Source: Prochloron sp965198675
GTDB lineage: Bacteria > Cyanobacteriota > Cyanobacteriia > Cyanobacteriales > Prochloraceae
NCBI GenBank assembly: GCA_965198675.1
Contig: OZ240666.1
Coordinates: 2,790,001-2,854,000 of the forward strand
Length of the DNA stretch: 64,000 nucleotides
Reading direction: 5' to 3'
In this document: positions 44,801 to 54,790 of the stretch, piece by piece
Numbering within the stretch: the first letter of the stretch is position 1
Layout of the letters: every line of letters begins with the position of its first letter
Translations under genes and position numbers: made by a program
Notes under the pieces: generated by a model
Database searches by the model: none
What the model saw: the letters and a program-made list of their open reading frames with translations, nothing else
Told to the model about the DNA's origin: nothing

Positions 44801-46596
44801 ATGACACCGTCCGCACTCTTAGAAGAACTAAAACCACTCTCTCATGATAACCGCATGTATCCTATGGTGGAAATAGATCGTCAGGCAAGAAATAACCCCA
44901 GCATTGCCTCCACTTTAGATATAATGGCAGAGGGAAACTTTGAAGAGCGCTACAATTATTGGCGAATCTTTCTCGCATAATTAGGAAAAGGGCGATCGCT
45001 GTTTTAGCTCTTTATGGGGATCACAGTCAGATTGAAACTGCATTTTCTATTTTATCTCCTCAACAAAGAGTTAAATTGTTCGTAAGGCTGAAAAAATGCC
45101 ACCGTCAGACTATTATTGACAGTTTTCTGGAGCGCCTCGTTCCAATGGAGCCTAAAGAAGGAAGTAAATTGGTGAGTTTGGGTTCGGAGGAATTGGTATC
45201 TCGCCATGTAGAATTAGTAGTAACCAGAGGAGACTGGCAAGATTTGCATAACCTTGCTCGTCGTCACCCCAAAATTGCCGTTGACTGGCTGCAAAATCAA
45301 GCTAACCATCTCGCCTTTTTTGGCAAGCTAATGTCATGTTATCCCATTGGCGAAGCTTTGCCCCGAAAAGGCGATCACCGCTGTCTCTTCTCTTGAGCAC
45401 CACACCCCCCTAGCCAACTTAAGCCTCCAAGAGTTGACCGATCGCCTTCCTGGGGCCATGGCAGATTTAGTGTTAAACTCTGAACGAATGCGCGACAGTC
45501 CCCACCCGTAGGATGCTAAGAAAAGGTTGCCCTATGTCTCCTTTCTCCCTTGGGAAGAAGCCTGCACTATTCTACAACCATTTATGCACAACCCGGACAG
45601 GGACTTGCGCATAGCAGCTCATCTGTGCTGCTGATATTCTTCAATTTATTGTGGCTCGCCGCAAAGAACAAGACCCGGTACGGTGCGCTATGATGGAGGA
45701 ACTGGCTAATTTGCCCCCCAGTATTTGGCACCAAAACCATCTGGAGCACCTTAGTGTCCTTATTAAAGCCGCTCTCAATGCTGCTGATCTTTCCTACAAT
45801 ACCTCTGGAGCCATCGAAAGGTTAATTCGGCGTCTGTTACCCTTTCACCCCCAGTGGGCTGCCAATTCTTTAGCTAGGTTAGTGCAAGAACGGGGATATA
45901 TTGGTTGCGATGAACTCAGGGATAGCCTTGCTTCTCAAGATTTAAACCAAATCGCCCCGGTACTTTTGCCTGTGTTTCAATCTTGGGCAACCAGAGAGCG
46001 AGAAGCCTATCTTATAGAAGCCTGCCGCAATTTTGGCATCAGGTTGAAACTATTTGACGGTTTAGTAGACTTATTGGAACAACTGATTAGCAGTACCAAA
46101 AGTGATTGGATTGCATCGTCCGCTCTGAGTATAATCCAGGAACATAGACAGGATCGCCTTCCTACTCTGATTCCCCAACTAATCGCAGCGGATCCCAGTT
46201 GGGTTACTCAACCTGTAGTATACAACTATTTACATCGCCGCCGCCAAGACTTATTAACTCCATTTTTAGGTCGCAAAGCTTACCAAGGAAGGTTCAGCAC
46301 CGGCAAAACTATCTTTGTGCTCCCTATTAACTCTGATTTCTACAGCTTTAGTTACAGCCATCAATATAATTCAGCAAGGACCACCCCACCTGGATCTAGA
46401 TAATTTGAGAGAATTAGAAAATCATTTATTTAATCAAGAAGATGAGCAACTAAGAAGGATCGCATTGGCAGTTTTAATCGCCCAGACGGAAGCACCCCAT
46501 GGTTGGAACCAAAAACGAAGAGAACGACTGAACGTTTACAGACAAGATACCTCCCCATTAGTCGCTGCTGCTGCCCAATTTACCTTTCCTCCGTAG
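44801..46596 (+). pseudogene. HEAT-repeat protein, heavily decayed
   Basis: Fragments in several frames line up in order as one helical-repeat protein: MTPSALLEELKPLSHDNRMY (44801), SRIIRKRAIAVLALYGDHSQ, ELVVTRGDWQDLHNLARRHP, EHHTPLANLSLQELTDRLPG (45399), LPYVSFLPWEEACTILQPFM (45520), ARRKEQDPVRCAMMEELANL (45651), DWIASSALSIIQEHRQDRLP, and finally DTSPLVAAAAQFTFPP. At least five frame changes and several large deletions separate them. The stop at 46596 is supplied by a family-B repeat. The family looks like a large cyanobacterial HEAT-repeat protein of unknown role. Confidence 0.75.
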
Positions 46597-46657
46597 GATG
46601 CGTTACGGTACTTGCCGTGCGTGGTACATCGGTCAGCATGTGCGTAACGCATCCTAC
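46593..46657. repeat. TAGGATGCGTTA palindrome family B
   Basis: Arms CGTAGGATGCGTTACG and TGCGTAACGCATCCTAC. Confidence 0.85.
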
Positions 46658-46699
46658 TGGGTGGGCAATGCCCACCCTACCTCTACTCACTACCCCTAC

Positions 46700-48157
46700 T
46701 CACCATTTTTCCACTGTGGGTTTATAGAACCAACTTTCCAGCTTTGCTTCATCAACATATTCTTTCAATTCCGGATCGGGCCAAATATGCAGCTTATCAA
46801 CAATACCCAGCTCTTGAGCAGCAGTTTCCATATCCTCCCATTGTTTCACAAAAGATTCTGCCCAGGATTTCTTGGTCATTACCTCCCGGGTAAAATCTAA
46901 ACCAGCGGCTATCATCCTTTTCCCATTAGTACCACGAGCATTAATGGGTTCCCAAAAGATAACCTCTGGTGATAACTCACAAATTTTCTCCAAATGTGCT
47001 TTCAAATCATCTTTAGTCATAGTGGGAGGTGTAGGTGCTATGGCTATATACAATCTGCACCCCGCTTTATAACCCTTGAGTAAAGCTTGATAACGTTTTG
47101 TGGGTGGTGGTGCTTGGGGTTCAATTTGACTACTCAGGCGATCGTCTAAATTAGGTAAACTCATACCCACAATAACGTTGTCGCGCTTGAGAACATCCAA
47201 ATCTTTCACCCACGATAACCCACGAGTCAGAATTCTCACTTTTTTCTTGTGGTTGGTCAGAATTTCCACAATTTTGCGAGTGATACGAGCAGTCTCTTGA
47301 TTTTGATAAGGATCGGTACCGGAACAAAGTAAAACCACCCCTCTACCTGCTTCTGTCTCCACCCAAGTTCTTTTTCGTTCCAGGATTGTTGCCAATTTTT
47401 CGGGAATTTCTTCTCTGACAAAGAGATATTTTCCCCAGTCCATTTGCGGATTATTTACCCTCTTATCCCTTAATTGTCCTTGTTTTGTCCGAATTGCCGG
47501 AGTAGAAGGAACGTAACAGTTATGGGTAGCTAGTCCGTTAGCGAAAAAGGTATGGGTTGAGGTTTGGATGTCTACAACGTCAACTACACCAAGAGGAATT
47601 TTGTCAATAACCTTAGCGCGCTCAAGATTCAATGCCTCTCCTCTTACCTTGCCTAATTTAGCGACTTCAATACTTTGGAGCGTGGATGACCCATCTTTTC
47701 TGTTTTCTAAAAAGCTTGTCAATCCAGATGTGGGCAACCATTGTCCACGATGATTGAGCCACCCATGATTTTGTGTGGCAATTACTTCTCCGACTTCGGT
47801 AACAATTTTGTATGCTGGTTTTTTACTCCATTGAATAGCTTCTATAGTGGTTTTACGGAAAAAGCGATTGTCTTGGTGCGCTTTCCAGCTGGAATCAGAT
47901 TCCAGCTGGGTCGCACCGCAAACATGGCTAGTAACGTTTTCGTCAAACCCTAGAAGTTCATCTCCTACCCTGGCGTGTTCTAGTTTTCGCCAGACAAGAT
48001 CTGAATAAAGAATAAGGGTTTCTGGGGCAAGGCAAAATGTACATCCATGTAAGCACCCAGATGCAACGTTGATGACATAATCACACAAGCCTTTTTTCCC
48101 TAAAGCACTTCTCTGGAGGGGATTGACTATTTGCTCTGTACCTTTAACCATAGACAT
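46700..48157 (-). CDS. Radical-SAM (SPL-like, three-Cys) protein containing a mini-intein
   Basis: The 485-residue precursor splices in theory to 313 residues. The extein reads VINVASGCLHGCTF | CYVPSTPAIRTKQGQL, giving the [4Fe-4S] motif C-x3-C-x2-C typical of radical-SAM enzymes related to spore photoproduct lyase. The body follows with RKIVEILTNHKKKVRILTRG, DNVIVGMSLPNLDDRL and EVIFWEPINARGTNG. The third cysteine is split by an intein (residues 42-213), so the enzyme is inactive until spliced. It lies 32 bp downstream of the TcmP gene on the same strand. TcmP (three-Cys-motif partner) is named for occurring next to such proteins. The catalysed reaction is unknown. Confidence 0.88.
   Translation of the reverse strand: MSMVKGTEQIVNPLQRSALGKKGLCDYVINVASGCLHGCTFCLAPETLILYSDLVWRKLEHARVGDELLGFDENVTSHVCGATQLESDSSWKAHQDNRFFRKTTIEAIQWSKKPAYKIVTEVGEVIATQNHGWLNHRGQWLPTSGLTSFLENRKDGSSTLQSIEVAKLGKVRGEALNLERAKVIDKIPLGVVDVVDIQTSTHTFFANGLATHNCYVPSTPAIRTKQGQLRDKRVNNPQMDWGKYLFVREEIPEKLATILERKRTWVETEAGRGVVLLCSGTDPYQNQETARITRKIVEILTNHKKKVRILTRGLSWVKDLDVLKRDNVIVGMSLPNLDDRLSSQIEPQAPPPTKRYQALLKGYKAGCRLYIAIAPTPPTMTKDDLKAHLEKICELSPEVIFWEPINARGTNGKRMIAAGLDFTREVMTKKSWAESFVKQWEDMETAAQELGIVDKLHIWPDPELKEYVDEAKLESWFYKPTVEKW
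47519..48034 (-). other. Mini-intein (172 residues, no endonuclease)
   Basis: It begins with Cys1 in CLAPETLILYSDLVWRKLEH (block A). It has the block-B motif with Thr and His in VIATQNHGWLNH and ends VVDIQTSTHTFFANGLATHN before Cys+1 (blocks F and G). These are the residues needed for protein splicing: Cys1, the TxxH pair, terminal His-Asn and Cys+1. No LAGLIDADG or HNH endonuclease is present. Residues about 38-56 of the intein (GATQLESDSSWKAHQDN) come from a palindromic DNA insertion. Confidence 0.88.
47868..47918. repeat. Palindrome family D, copy 3 (in-frame inside the intein)
   Basis: ATTGTCTTGGTGCGCTTTCC then AGCTGGAATCAGATTCCAGC and TGGGTCGCACCG. It keeps the intein frame open and adds about 17 residues. 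Confidence 0.85.
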
Positions 48158-48189
48158 TGATGAAACCTCCCTGGGATTTTATTCCCCAA

Positions 48190-49476
48190 TCAAAAAAGAC
48201 CTAATTGCTTTTTACCTGTTGATTTAATTATATCATTATTTAGTAATTTTTTTTCTTTGGTTATTTTTCCTTTTCTTACAACCAATATTTCACTGCTCTC
48301 CCTTAATCTCTTGATATATTGCTGGTAATGTTTTACACTAGCAGGGTTAAACTCCATAGTTTGACCACGAATTTGTTTGTATGTAATACCATCTTTATCA
48401 ATTAAGTGGCGCAATTGTTCGTCTAACTTCTCTAAGCAGTATTCATCGTTATCCTGACTATTGGTAAATTTAAGAGCTTTTTGATTTTTTTCATAAAAAT
48501 TAACGGTCTTAAAACCATGACCATAAACTTGGAAATAGTACTCTGCAAAATTATTGATTTGCCAAAAACTTTCTTTCATTACTTCTAGAGCGCGATGGTT
48601 TTTGGACATGTGAATTAGATAATATTGTATACATGATTTGAATCTATCTGGAATCATAGAGAAACTATAGACTAGCTCTGCCTTCCCCTGTTCTCTAAAT
48701 AAACGCATAGATTCATTTCTCAGGTAACATTGTTTACCGATACGATTGATACTGTCCAAACCAAAACCATCTAATTCATCTAAGTTATAGTAACCATCTG
48801 CTTCTAGCACATCTTGAAATCCAGATTTTTGCTTCTTATCTCTTTCTGTGACAAATCGCTGAATATTATTTATCATAAATGTATACAATATTTCCACTTT
48901 AGGCAAAGAGTTGATTTTTCTAATGCTCGCCATGGAAACCTTTGTCCAACCAAATGGATCTAAGAGAAAAAACACATGTCCTTTCCGCTTTTTTGCTACA
49001 TTAATACAATAATCTACCAAACCTTCAAATTTACCACATCGAAATTCACATCGTTCTAAGAGAAAGCCCTCTTCTCCAGTTAATTTATGCTCTCTTTCAT
49101 CGGTCAACTCTTCCAAACCAGCTTGCGCCATGGCATAATCTCGAAGACAATTTAAATGTTTGTGTTTCTCGTCGATGAAAATAAATTGCACATCTAAGGA
49201 ATAAGCTCTCTTTGCCTGGCGATATCCTTCGCGAACGGCTTTAATCATTCTCAGAGGAGAACCTTCCCACAAAGAATCCCCATGGCGATACATTCCACCG
49301 CCGGAAAATCCATCAATAAAGGTAAATGTGGTAACTCCACGTTTACCCGTACCGTAAAGAGTTATAATGAGATTAGTAATATATTCCTGGATAATTTGGT
49401 GTTTTGCTTGAGTATGAGGCTCTATATTGGGCAAATCCTTGCCATCACGACTCCATTTTGCTTTGTTGCTACTCAT
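48190..49476 (-). CDS. tcmP: Three-Cys-motif partner protein TcmP
   Basis: About 428 residues from MSSNKAKWSRDGKDLPNIEP at 49476, preceded by a good ribosome binding site (AGGAAG). The longer frame upstream is repeat-derived. Conserved TcmP blocks are IEPHTQAKHQIIQEYI, FTFIDGFSGGGMYRHGDSLW (a methyltransferase-like glycine loop), EGSPLRMIKAV, and VFFLLDPFGWTKVSMASIRK. The DPFG segment resembles a methyltransferase catalytic loop. Proteins of this family occur beside three-Cys (radical-SAM-like) partners; here the partner follows directly. Their joint function is not established, and links to DNA modification or repair are inference. Confidence 0.85.
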   Translation of the reverse strand: MSSNKAKWSRDGKDLPNIEPHTQAKHQIIQEYITNLIITLYGTGKRGVTTFTFIDGFSGGGMYRHGDSLWEGSPLRMIKAVREGYRQAKRAYSLDVQFIFIDEKHKHLNCLRDYAMAQAGLEELTDEREHKLTGEEGFLLERCEFRCGKFEGLVDYCINVAKKRKGHVFFLLDPFGWTKVSMASIRKINSLPKVEILYTFMINNIQRFVTERDKKQKSGFQDVLEADGYYNLDELDGFGLDSINRIGKQCYLRNESMRLFREQGKAELVYSFSMIPDRFKSCIQYYLIHMSKNHRALEVMKESFWQINNFAEYYFQVYGHGFKTVNFYEKNQKALKFTNSQDNDEYCLEKLDEQLRHLIDKDGITYKQIRGQTMEFNPASVKHYQQYIKRLRESSEILVVRKGKITKEKKLLNNDIIKSTGKKQLGLF

Positions 49477-49583
49477 GTAAATCTTCCTGGGAGCAAAGTT
49501 AGCAATATTATAACAGAAGACAACCAAGAATGTTAAGCTTGAAAGAAAAATAACTGTTATAAAGCCTTCAATATAGAGAAATG

Positions 49584-49622
49584 TCGCCGATGGCTTTGTT
49601 GGGTTTTGTCCCTCAACCCAAC
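49584..49622. repeat. Intergenic GTTGGGTT inverted repeat
   Basis: GTTGGGTTTTGTCCCTCAAC then CCAACCTACGGG. Related to 4290-4370. Confidence 0.6.
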
Positions 49623-49714
49623 CTACGGGCTTCAATATAGAGAAAAGCTAAAAGCAGAAGAACCCTCCCGTAGCGTAAACTTACTATTGTTGAAAGAAAA
49701 TTTGAGATTAGCTT

Positions 49715-51301
49715 ATGAACAGCACCGAACTTTGGGAAAGATACCAGCACTGGCTATATTACAACGAGGAACTAGAATTCTACCTAGATGTCAGCCGTAT
49801 GAGCTTTGACGCTGGTTTCGTACATTCCATGAAGCCAAAATTGCAGAAAGCCTTCCAAGATATGGCAGCCTTAGAAAGAGGGGCGATCGCCAACCCGGAT
49901 GAAAACCGCATGGTGGGTCATTACTGGCTGCGGAACCCTGACTTGGCACCCACAGAGGAAATAAAACAAGACATCCTGGAAACCCTCCAACAAATCGAAA
50001 CTTTTACCCAAAAAGTCCATAGCGGCGAAATTTATCCCCCCGGTGCCAGCAAATTTACCGATATCCTCTCTATTGGTATTGGTGGTTCAGCCCTCGGTCC
50101 CCAATTTGTAGCCGCAGCCTTAGCTCCCCAGAACCCTCCCCTAGCCCTTCATTTCATCGACAATACAGATCCCACAGGAATCGACAAAACCCTGGCTAAC
50201 CTAGGTCCACGTCTCAATACCACCCTGGTGTTAGTCATCTCCAAGTCTGGGGGCACCCCAGAAACCCGCAATGGCATGGTGGAGGTGAAAACGGCCTTCC
50301 AAAACCGGAACCTAGATTTTGCAGCCCATACCGTAGCCATTACGGGAAAAGGGAGTAAATTAGAAAACATAGCCAAATCAGAAGGTTGGATAACCACCTT
50401 TCCCATGCACGACTGGGTGGGAGGGCGCACCTCGGAAATGTCAGCGGTGGGGTTAGTAGCAGCAGCTTTACAAGGAATAGACATCCGCGCCATGCTCGCA
50501 GGTGCTAAAATCATGGATAACGCCACCAAGACACCAGACCTGAAAACCAATCCCGCAGCCCTGTTAGCCCTAGCTTGGTATTTTGCAGGCAATGGTAAAG
50601 GGGAAAAGGATATGGTAGTCTTGCCCTATAAAGACAGTTTGCTCCTCTTCAGTCGCTATCTCCAGCAGCTCGTCATGGAATCTCTGGGAAAAGAAAAAGA
50701 CCTAGATGGCAATACAGTATATCAAGGTATTGCCGTCTACGGGAACAAAGGATCCACCGATCAACACGCCTATGTTCAGCAGTTAAGGGAAGGAGTGCCC
50801 AACTTCTTCGCCACCTTCATTGAAGTGTTGCGAGATCGCCAGGGAGACTCCCCAGAAGTAGAACCAGGAGTAACCGCAGGAGACTACCTCTCTGGTTTAT
50901 TGCAGGGAACCCGTCAAGCACTCTATGAAAATCAGCGAGATTCCATTACGGTTACCATTAAGGAAGTCAATCCTTCTACCGTCGGCTCTTTAATTGCCCT
51001 TTACGAAAGGGCCGTGGGTTTTTATGCTATCCTAGTGAATATCAATGCTTACCATCAACCGGGAGTAGAAGCGGGGAAAAAAGCTGCTGCGTCTGTGTTA
51101 GCCCTGCAAAATCGAGTAGTGCAGGTGCTAACTTCAGCGGAAGTTCCCCTATCCTTGTCCGAGTTAGCAGCCAAAGCAGAGAGTTCCGACCAAATCGAAG
51201 CAATTTACAAGATTGTACGCCATTTGCATGGTAATGGACGGAGGGTAATTCTGGAAGGAAATCTTGGTAATCCTGCCAGTTTAAGGATATCAGTGCGGTA
51301 G
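49715..51301 (+). CDS. pgi: Glucose-6-phosphate isomerase
   Basis: The 528-residue cytosolic enzyme interconverts glucose-6-phosphate and fructose-6-phosphate in glycolysis, the oxidative pentose phosphate pathway and gluconeogenesis. Conserved sugar-phosphate-binding segments are LSIGIGGSALGPQFVAAAL, VISKSGGTPETRNGMV, GGRTSEMSAVGL and GNKGSTDQHAYVQQLREG. The length matches cyanobacterial Pgi. The start MNSTELWERYQHWL is a normal one. No neighbour is in the pathway. Confidence 0.96.
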   Translation: MNSTELWERYQHWLYYNEELEFYLDVSRMSFDAGFVHSMKPKLQKAFQDMAALERGAIANPDENRMVGHYWLRNPDLAPTEEIKQDILETLQQIETFTQKVHSGEIYPPGASKFTDILSIGIGGSALGPQFVAAALAPQNPPLALHFIDNTDPTGIDKTLANLGPRLNTTLVLVISKSGGTPETRNGMVEVKTAFQNRNLDFAAHTVAITGKGSKLENIAKSEGWITTFPMHDWVGGRTSEMSAVGLVAAALQGIDIRAMLAGAKIMDNATKTPDLKTNPAALLALAWYFAGNGKGEKDMVVLPYKDSLLLFSRYLQQLVMESLGKEKDLDGNTVYQGIAVYGNKGSTDQHAYVQQLREGVPNFFATFIEVLRDRQGDSPEVEPGVTAGDYLSGLLQGTRQALYENQRDSITVTIKEVNPSTVGSLIALYERAVGFYAILVNINAYHQPGVEAGKKAAASVLALQNRVVQVLTSAEVPLSLSELAAKAESSDQIEAIYKIVRHLHGNGRRVILEGNLGNPASLRISVR

Positions 51302-51335
51302 GGTGCGTTGGCAACGCACCGAACAACTTTATAGC
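51300..51335. repeat. GTAGGGTGCGTT inverted repeat
   Basis: GTAGGGTGCGTTGGCAACGC then ACCGAACAAC. A similar copy is at 53139-53175. Confidence 0.7.
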
Positions 51336-51421
51336 ACTGCTATTGCAGTTTAGGACACTACTTTTCCAGGTGTCCTTATAATATAACCGAAATAGACCTA
51401 ACAATTCCTGAGGTAGTAATA

Positions 51422-53128
51422 ATGGCAAAAAAGCAACCTCTAGCTTGGTTTAAGCAAAAAACAGCAACTCGGATTAGCCAAAGAAAAAGTCTAGCTTTTG
51501 GTATACTGCTAATCTCTAGCCTAGGATTAGTATCTCTCAGTGGAACTGCCCAACCATTGCCAATAGGTGAACAGGAAATTGCACAAAGCACAAAGCAGAA
51601 TGGAGAACAGCCACCAACAACAAGTTTATCACTCGCGCGAAAGACCCCATTCGTAGGATGCTAAGAAGTCGTAGGATGCGTTACTAGCCACTGTAGGATG
51701 CGTTACTAGCCGTAAGTAGTAGCAACAATACAAACTTTGTTGGCGTAACGCATCGTACTAGCAACAATACAAACTTTGTTGGCGTAACGCATCGTACGTA
51801 GCAGCATCCTAAATTAAATGGGTTAGCGTAACGCATCCTACGCGCAAGCGGGATGGGGAGTGTCAATGTCTTATCTAGAAGCTGTAGTTAGGATTAAATC
51901 TTCAATCCCTGGTTCTTCCAGTTCTGAGGAAGTGGGTACAGGGTGGATCGTCAAGAGAGAGCAAGACAGAGCCTGGATCGTAACTAACCGTCATGTAGTC
52001 AGTGAAGAAAAGTCCAATCAACCAGCACAAATAATCCAAGTTAAGTTCCGAGGAGGTGAGGAATTACCAGCCAAAATCGCTCACATCACCTCACCAACGG
52101 ACTCCCTAGATTTGGCGGTTCTAGAAGTAAAAGGAATTCCTCCCAAGGGTACAGCCTTTGCGAGCGTCTCTGATTAATGCTGATGGTGCTCCCTTCCTGC
52201 AAAACAGATCTGTGCTCGCCATCGGACACCCTACAACTCGCCAAAGTTTCCCTTGGACCGTTGTTCGAGGAAGTATAAGTAATGTTTCTCCTCAAGAACT
52301 ACTTGTGGATGCCACTTTAGCACCGGGAAACTCCGGCGGACCTATTCTAAATGGAGCCAGTGAAGTGATTGGTGTTGTTTATCAAAAAAAACGAGGAATC
52401 CCATTGGGTACAGCACATCCTGTTTGGAGAGTTAGAGACAGATTACTAGACTGGAAAGTTTTGGCAGAGTCTGATTTACCCACAGGAGTATCTAGTTATA
52501 GACTGGGTTTGATTTATATATCAATAATTGAAACTCGTATTAGAAAAGAACCCGATAGCATCAAGTCTCCCCTGATAAACACTATTTCCTGTGGAGAAGA
52601 AGTTGTAGTTCTGGAAGAAATTACTTCAAAGGGCTATTATCGAATTCTCGAAAGTGAGGGCTATGTTTATAAATCAGAACTAAGGAGACTGGAACTGGTA
52701 CAAGATGATTTTGATAGTTTATGTAAAAAAAGCCCTGGTATTCCTGTCACAGAATTGCATGGCAATTGGGTATCTCTAAGTGAAATCCTAAGAGGAGGTG
52801 CTACCAGGTATGGATTTAGGGATTCAGCTATCCCAGATCCGGACATTCCTTGGGATAATCTAGTTAACGGACAGAACCAGCGATAGGGAAGCTACGCCCA
52901 AGTGATGACGAGCAAAAATTACTAATTTATTTATGGACTGAGGTTAATGAAAAAGGTTATAGAATGTACTGGCAAGACTACTGGACTGTTAAGAATTGGA
53001 ATAGGGAAACAGGAGAACTTTTGATATATTTGCGCTTTGAAAATTTAGATAGTGTGAGAGAGATGACACTGAAAAAGTGCGGTTCACCAAGCACAGATAC
53101 AGATTTATTGAGAAGAATCTGCAATTAA
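51422..53128 (+). pseudogene. Trypsin-like (HtrA-type) serine protease with SH3-like domain, broken
   Basis: Pieces in order: an N-terminal membrane or signal segment (51422: MAKKQPLAWFKQKTATRISQ, then SLAFGILLISSLGLVSLS). A block of family-B repeats (51654-51842) follows. The protease domain starts at 51860 with His in AWIVTNRHVVS, Asp in TDSLDLAVLEV and, after a frameshift near 52165, Ser in LAPGNSGGPIL (52335). An SH3-like part (GEEVVVLEEITSKGYYRILE) comes next. A third frame at about 52885-53128 (LLIYLWTEVNEKGYRMYWQD) completes the C-terminus. The catalytic triad is present but not in one frame. Confidence 0.72.
51654..51842. repeat. Cluster of TAGGATGCGTTA family-B repeats
   Basis: Three GTAGGATGC arms, two 43-bp copies of AACAATACAAACTTTGTTGG plus CGTAACGCATCGTAC, and a final GTAACGCATCCTAC. 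Several partial insertions appear to have piled up inside the protease gene. Confidence 0.8.
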
Positions 53129-53267
53129 ATCAACCCTCGTAGGGTGCGTTACCAACGCACCAAACAACGTTATAATAGAGAATCGGTAACACACCAAACA
53201 ACCTTATCAGCACCCAAAATGAGGCAAAATCAGTATTGTATAACCCAAACTTTCCTGTTTTTGTGAG

Positions 53268-54563
53268 TCAATCCCTTGATTGATTTCCCAGAGTTATCAA
53301 AGTAGTAAAAATGACCACAAAAATAGAGGAGATAACGGAAACTAAAACCGAGTTTATTTCTGGTGGTAATTTGGTGAATGGAGTTGCTTTAATCTCCTCA
53401 TTGAAAAATTTGTCGTCTAATCCTACTTGAACTTTACTAGCTTTACCAGCAAAGCGAACCCGTAAACCTTTTTCAGAATCAACCTGCATATTCCGTAGGC
53501 GCTTTATTTTGCCGTGGATTTGCAAAAATTGTTGAGAGTCAAGAGTAATCTCCCTCCCAGCCATTCGGATCTTACCTCCCTCAATAGTAGATATTCGACG
53601 TGGATCCCTCCTACTTGTTCGCTGAATTTTAGTAAACTGCACTTTCTCCACATCTAAATCCTTCCAAAACCACCTCTCAGAGTTTACTTGATTTGGAGCT
53701 GGTAGTGAGAAAGCTAACGCTGTTGTTTTCTGAAGAAGGAACTTATATTTGGAATTCCCCGGTTTCCAAATACATTGGAGAGGATGATCCCCCTCAATGC
53801 TCTTTCCCAAACCAGGACTAGAAATACTATAACGTCCTTCAATTCTGATTACCAGAGGATTTTGTCCAACATTTAACTCTAGTAAATTGCTCTGTTTTTC
53901 CTCTGGAGCTTCAAGCTGCAAAAGAAGAGAAGGAGTTTCTTTTGAGGGATTGTAACTTAGCCGTGCAATTGAGGTTTGAGGTTTGAGTCTCAATTCAGAA
54001 ACTGCCAGTTGAGCAACTCCTGGAGACTTGGAAGAAAAGATAATCCCGCTCTCACTGTTTAACTGGATAGTCAGCAACTTAACCCTATCAAGAGCAGGAG
54101 TGGTTTCGCAGTCAAAATCACCGTTCAACTGGAAAGATTGTTCTCCTCTAACTTGAACTTTCCGAAGAGAGGAAATATAATTCAGGAAAAGAGCATCAGT
54201 TTCACCACCATAGGTAAAACTTATTTCCCGAACAAATAACTCCCCTTCCAACTCAGTTTGAACAGGATAGAAAGCTACTACTTTTAACCTTCGGAACTTG
54301 AAACTCTAACTGTGTTATGTCATCAAAGCTAGAGATATCTCCTGTAGAAAAAGAGACTAAACTTGGACCAGTACTACTGTATGCTATTCTATTTACAATT
54401 CCTTCACAGCGGTCAGGGTCTTGGCGACGGATGTAGTTGGTATTTCGCTCATTGTCTCCTGGGCAAGAGCCATAGGCGGGTAGAGCAGCAAAGTTAAGGC
54501 AGAGCAAAGCAATTATTCTTGTAGTGGGCCTTGCTTCAGTTTCTTGATCTCTTTTTCTTCCAT
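53268..54563 (-). pseudogene. Hypothetical exported/membrane protein, frameshifted
   Basis: The 5-prime part (54507-54253) reads SCPGDNERNTNYIRRQDPDR and LEFQVPKVK, then leaves frame at an AAAA run (about 54290). The continuing frame KVVAFYPVQTELEGELFVRE leads into the 327-codon part (53268-54251), which ends in one transmembrane helix (SVLVSVISSIFVVIFTTLIT). A signal-like LLCSALTLLLYPPMALAQ lies in a third frame at the start. No family is recognised. The body is beta-rich and polar. A single-base homopolymer change would repair the main break, so sequencing error is possible. Confidence 0.55.
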
Positions 54564-54790
54564 AGTGATTACAATCTCAGCTCGTTTTTATCTATTATAG
54601 TCTCATTAAAAGCAACTCCAGGAAGAAAATTTGCTCCCAACCCGTCGAATATGCCACCAACTAGACAATAAAAAGACAGGTATGGGGGGTAGCGATCGCC
54701 TCCTCGCGCTTTTTCCCTCGCTCCCACTTTTTCCCGTTGCTCCCAGTCTCCGAAACCCACTTGCTGAATTTTTCGAGGTGCCCTAAATAT

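Noticed and set aside
49477..49635. Extended N-terminus of TcmP
   Set aside because: The added residues come from an intergenic repeat; the internal ATG has a clear ribosome binding site and matches the family start.
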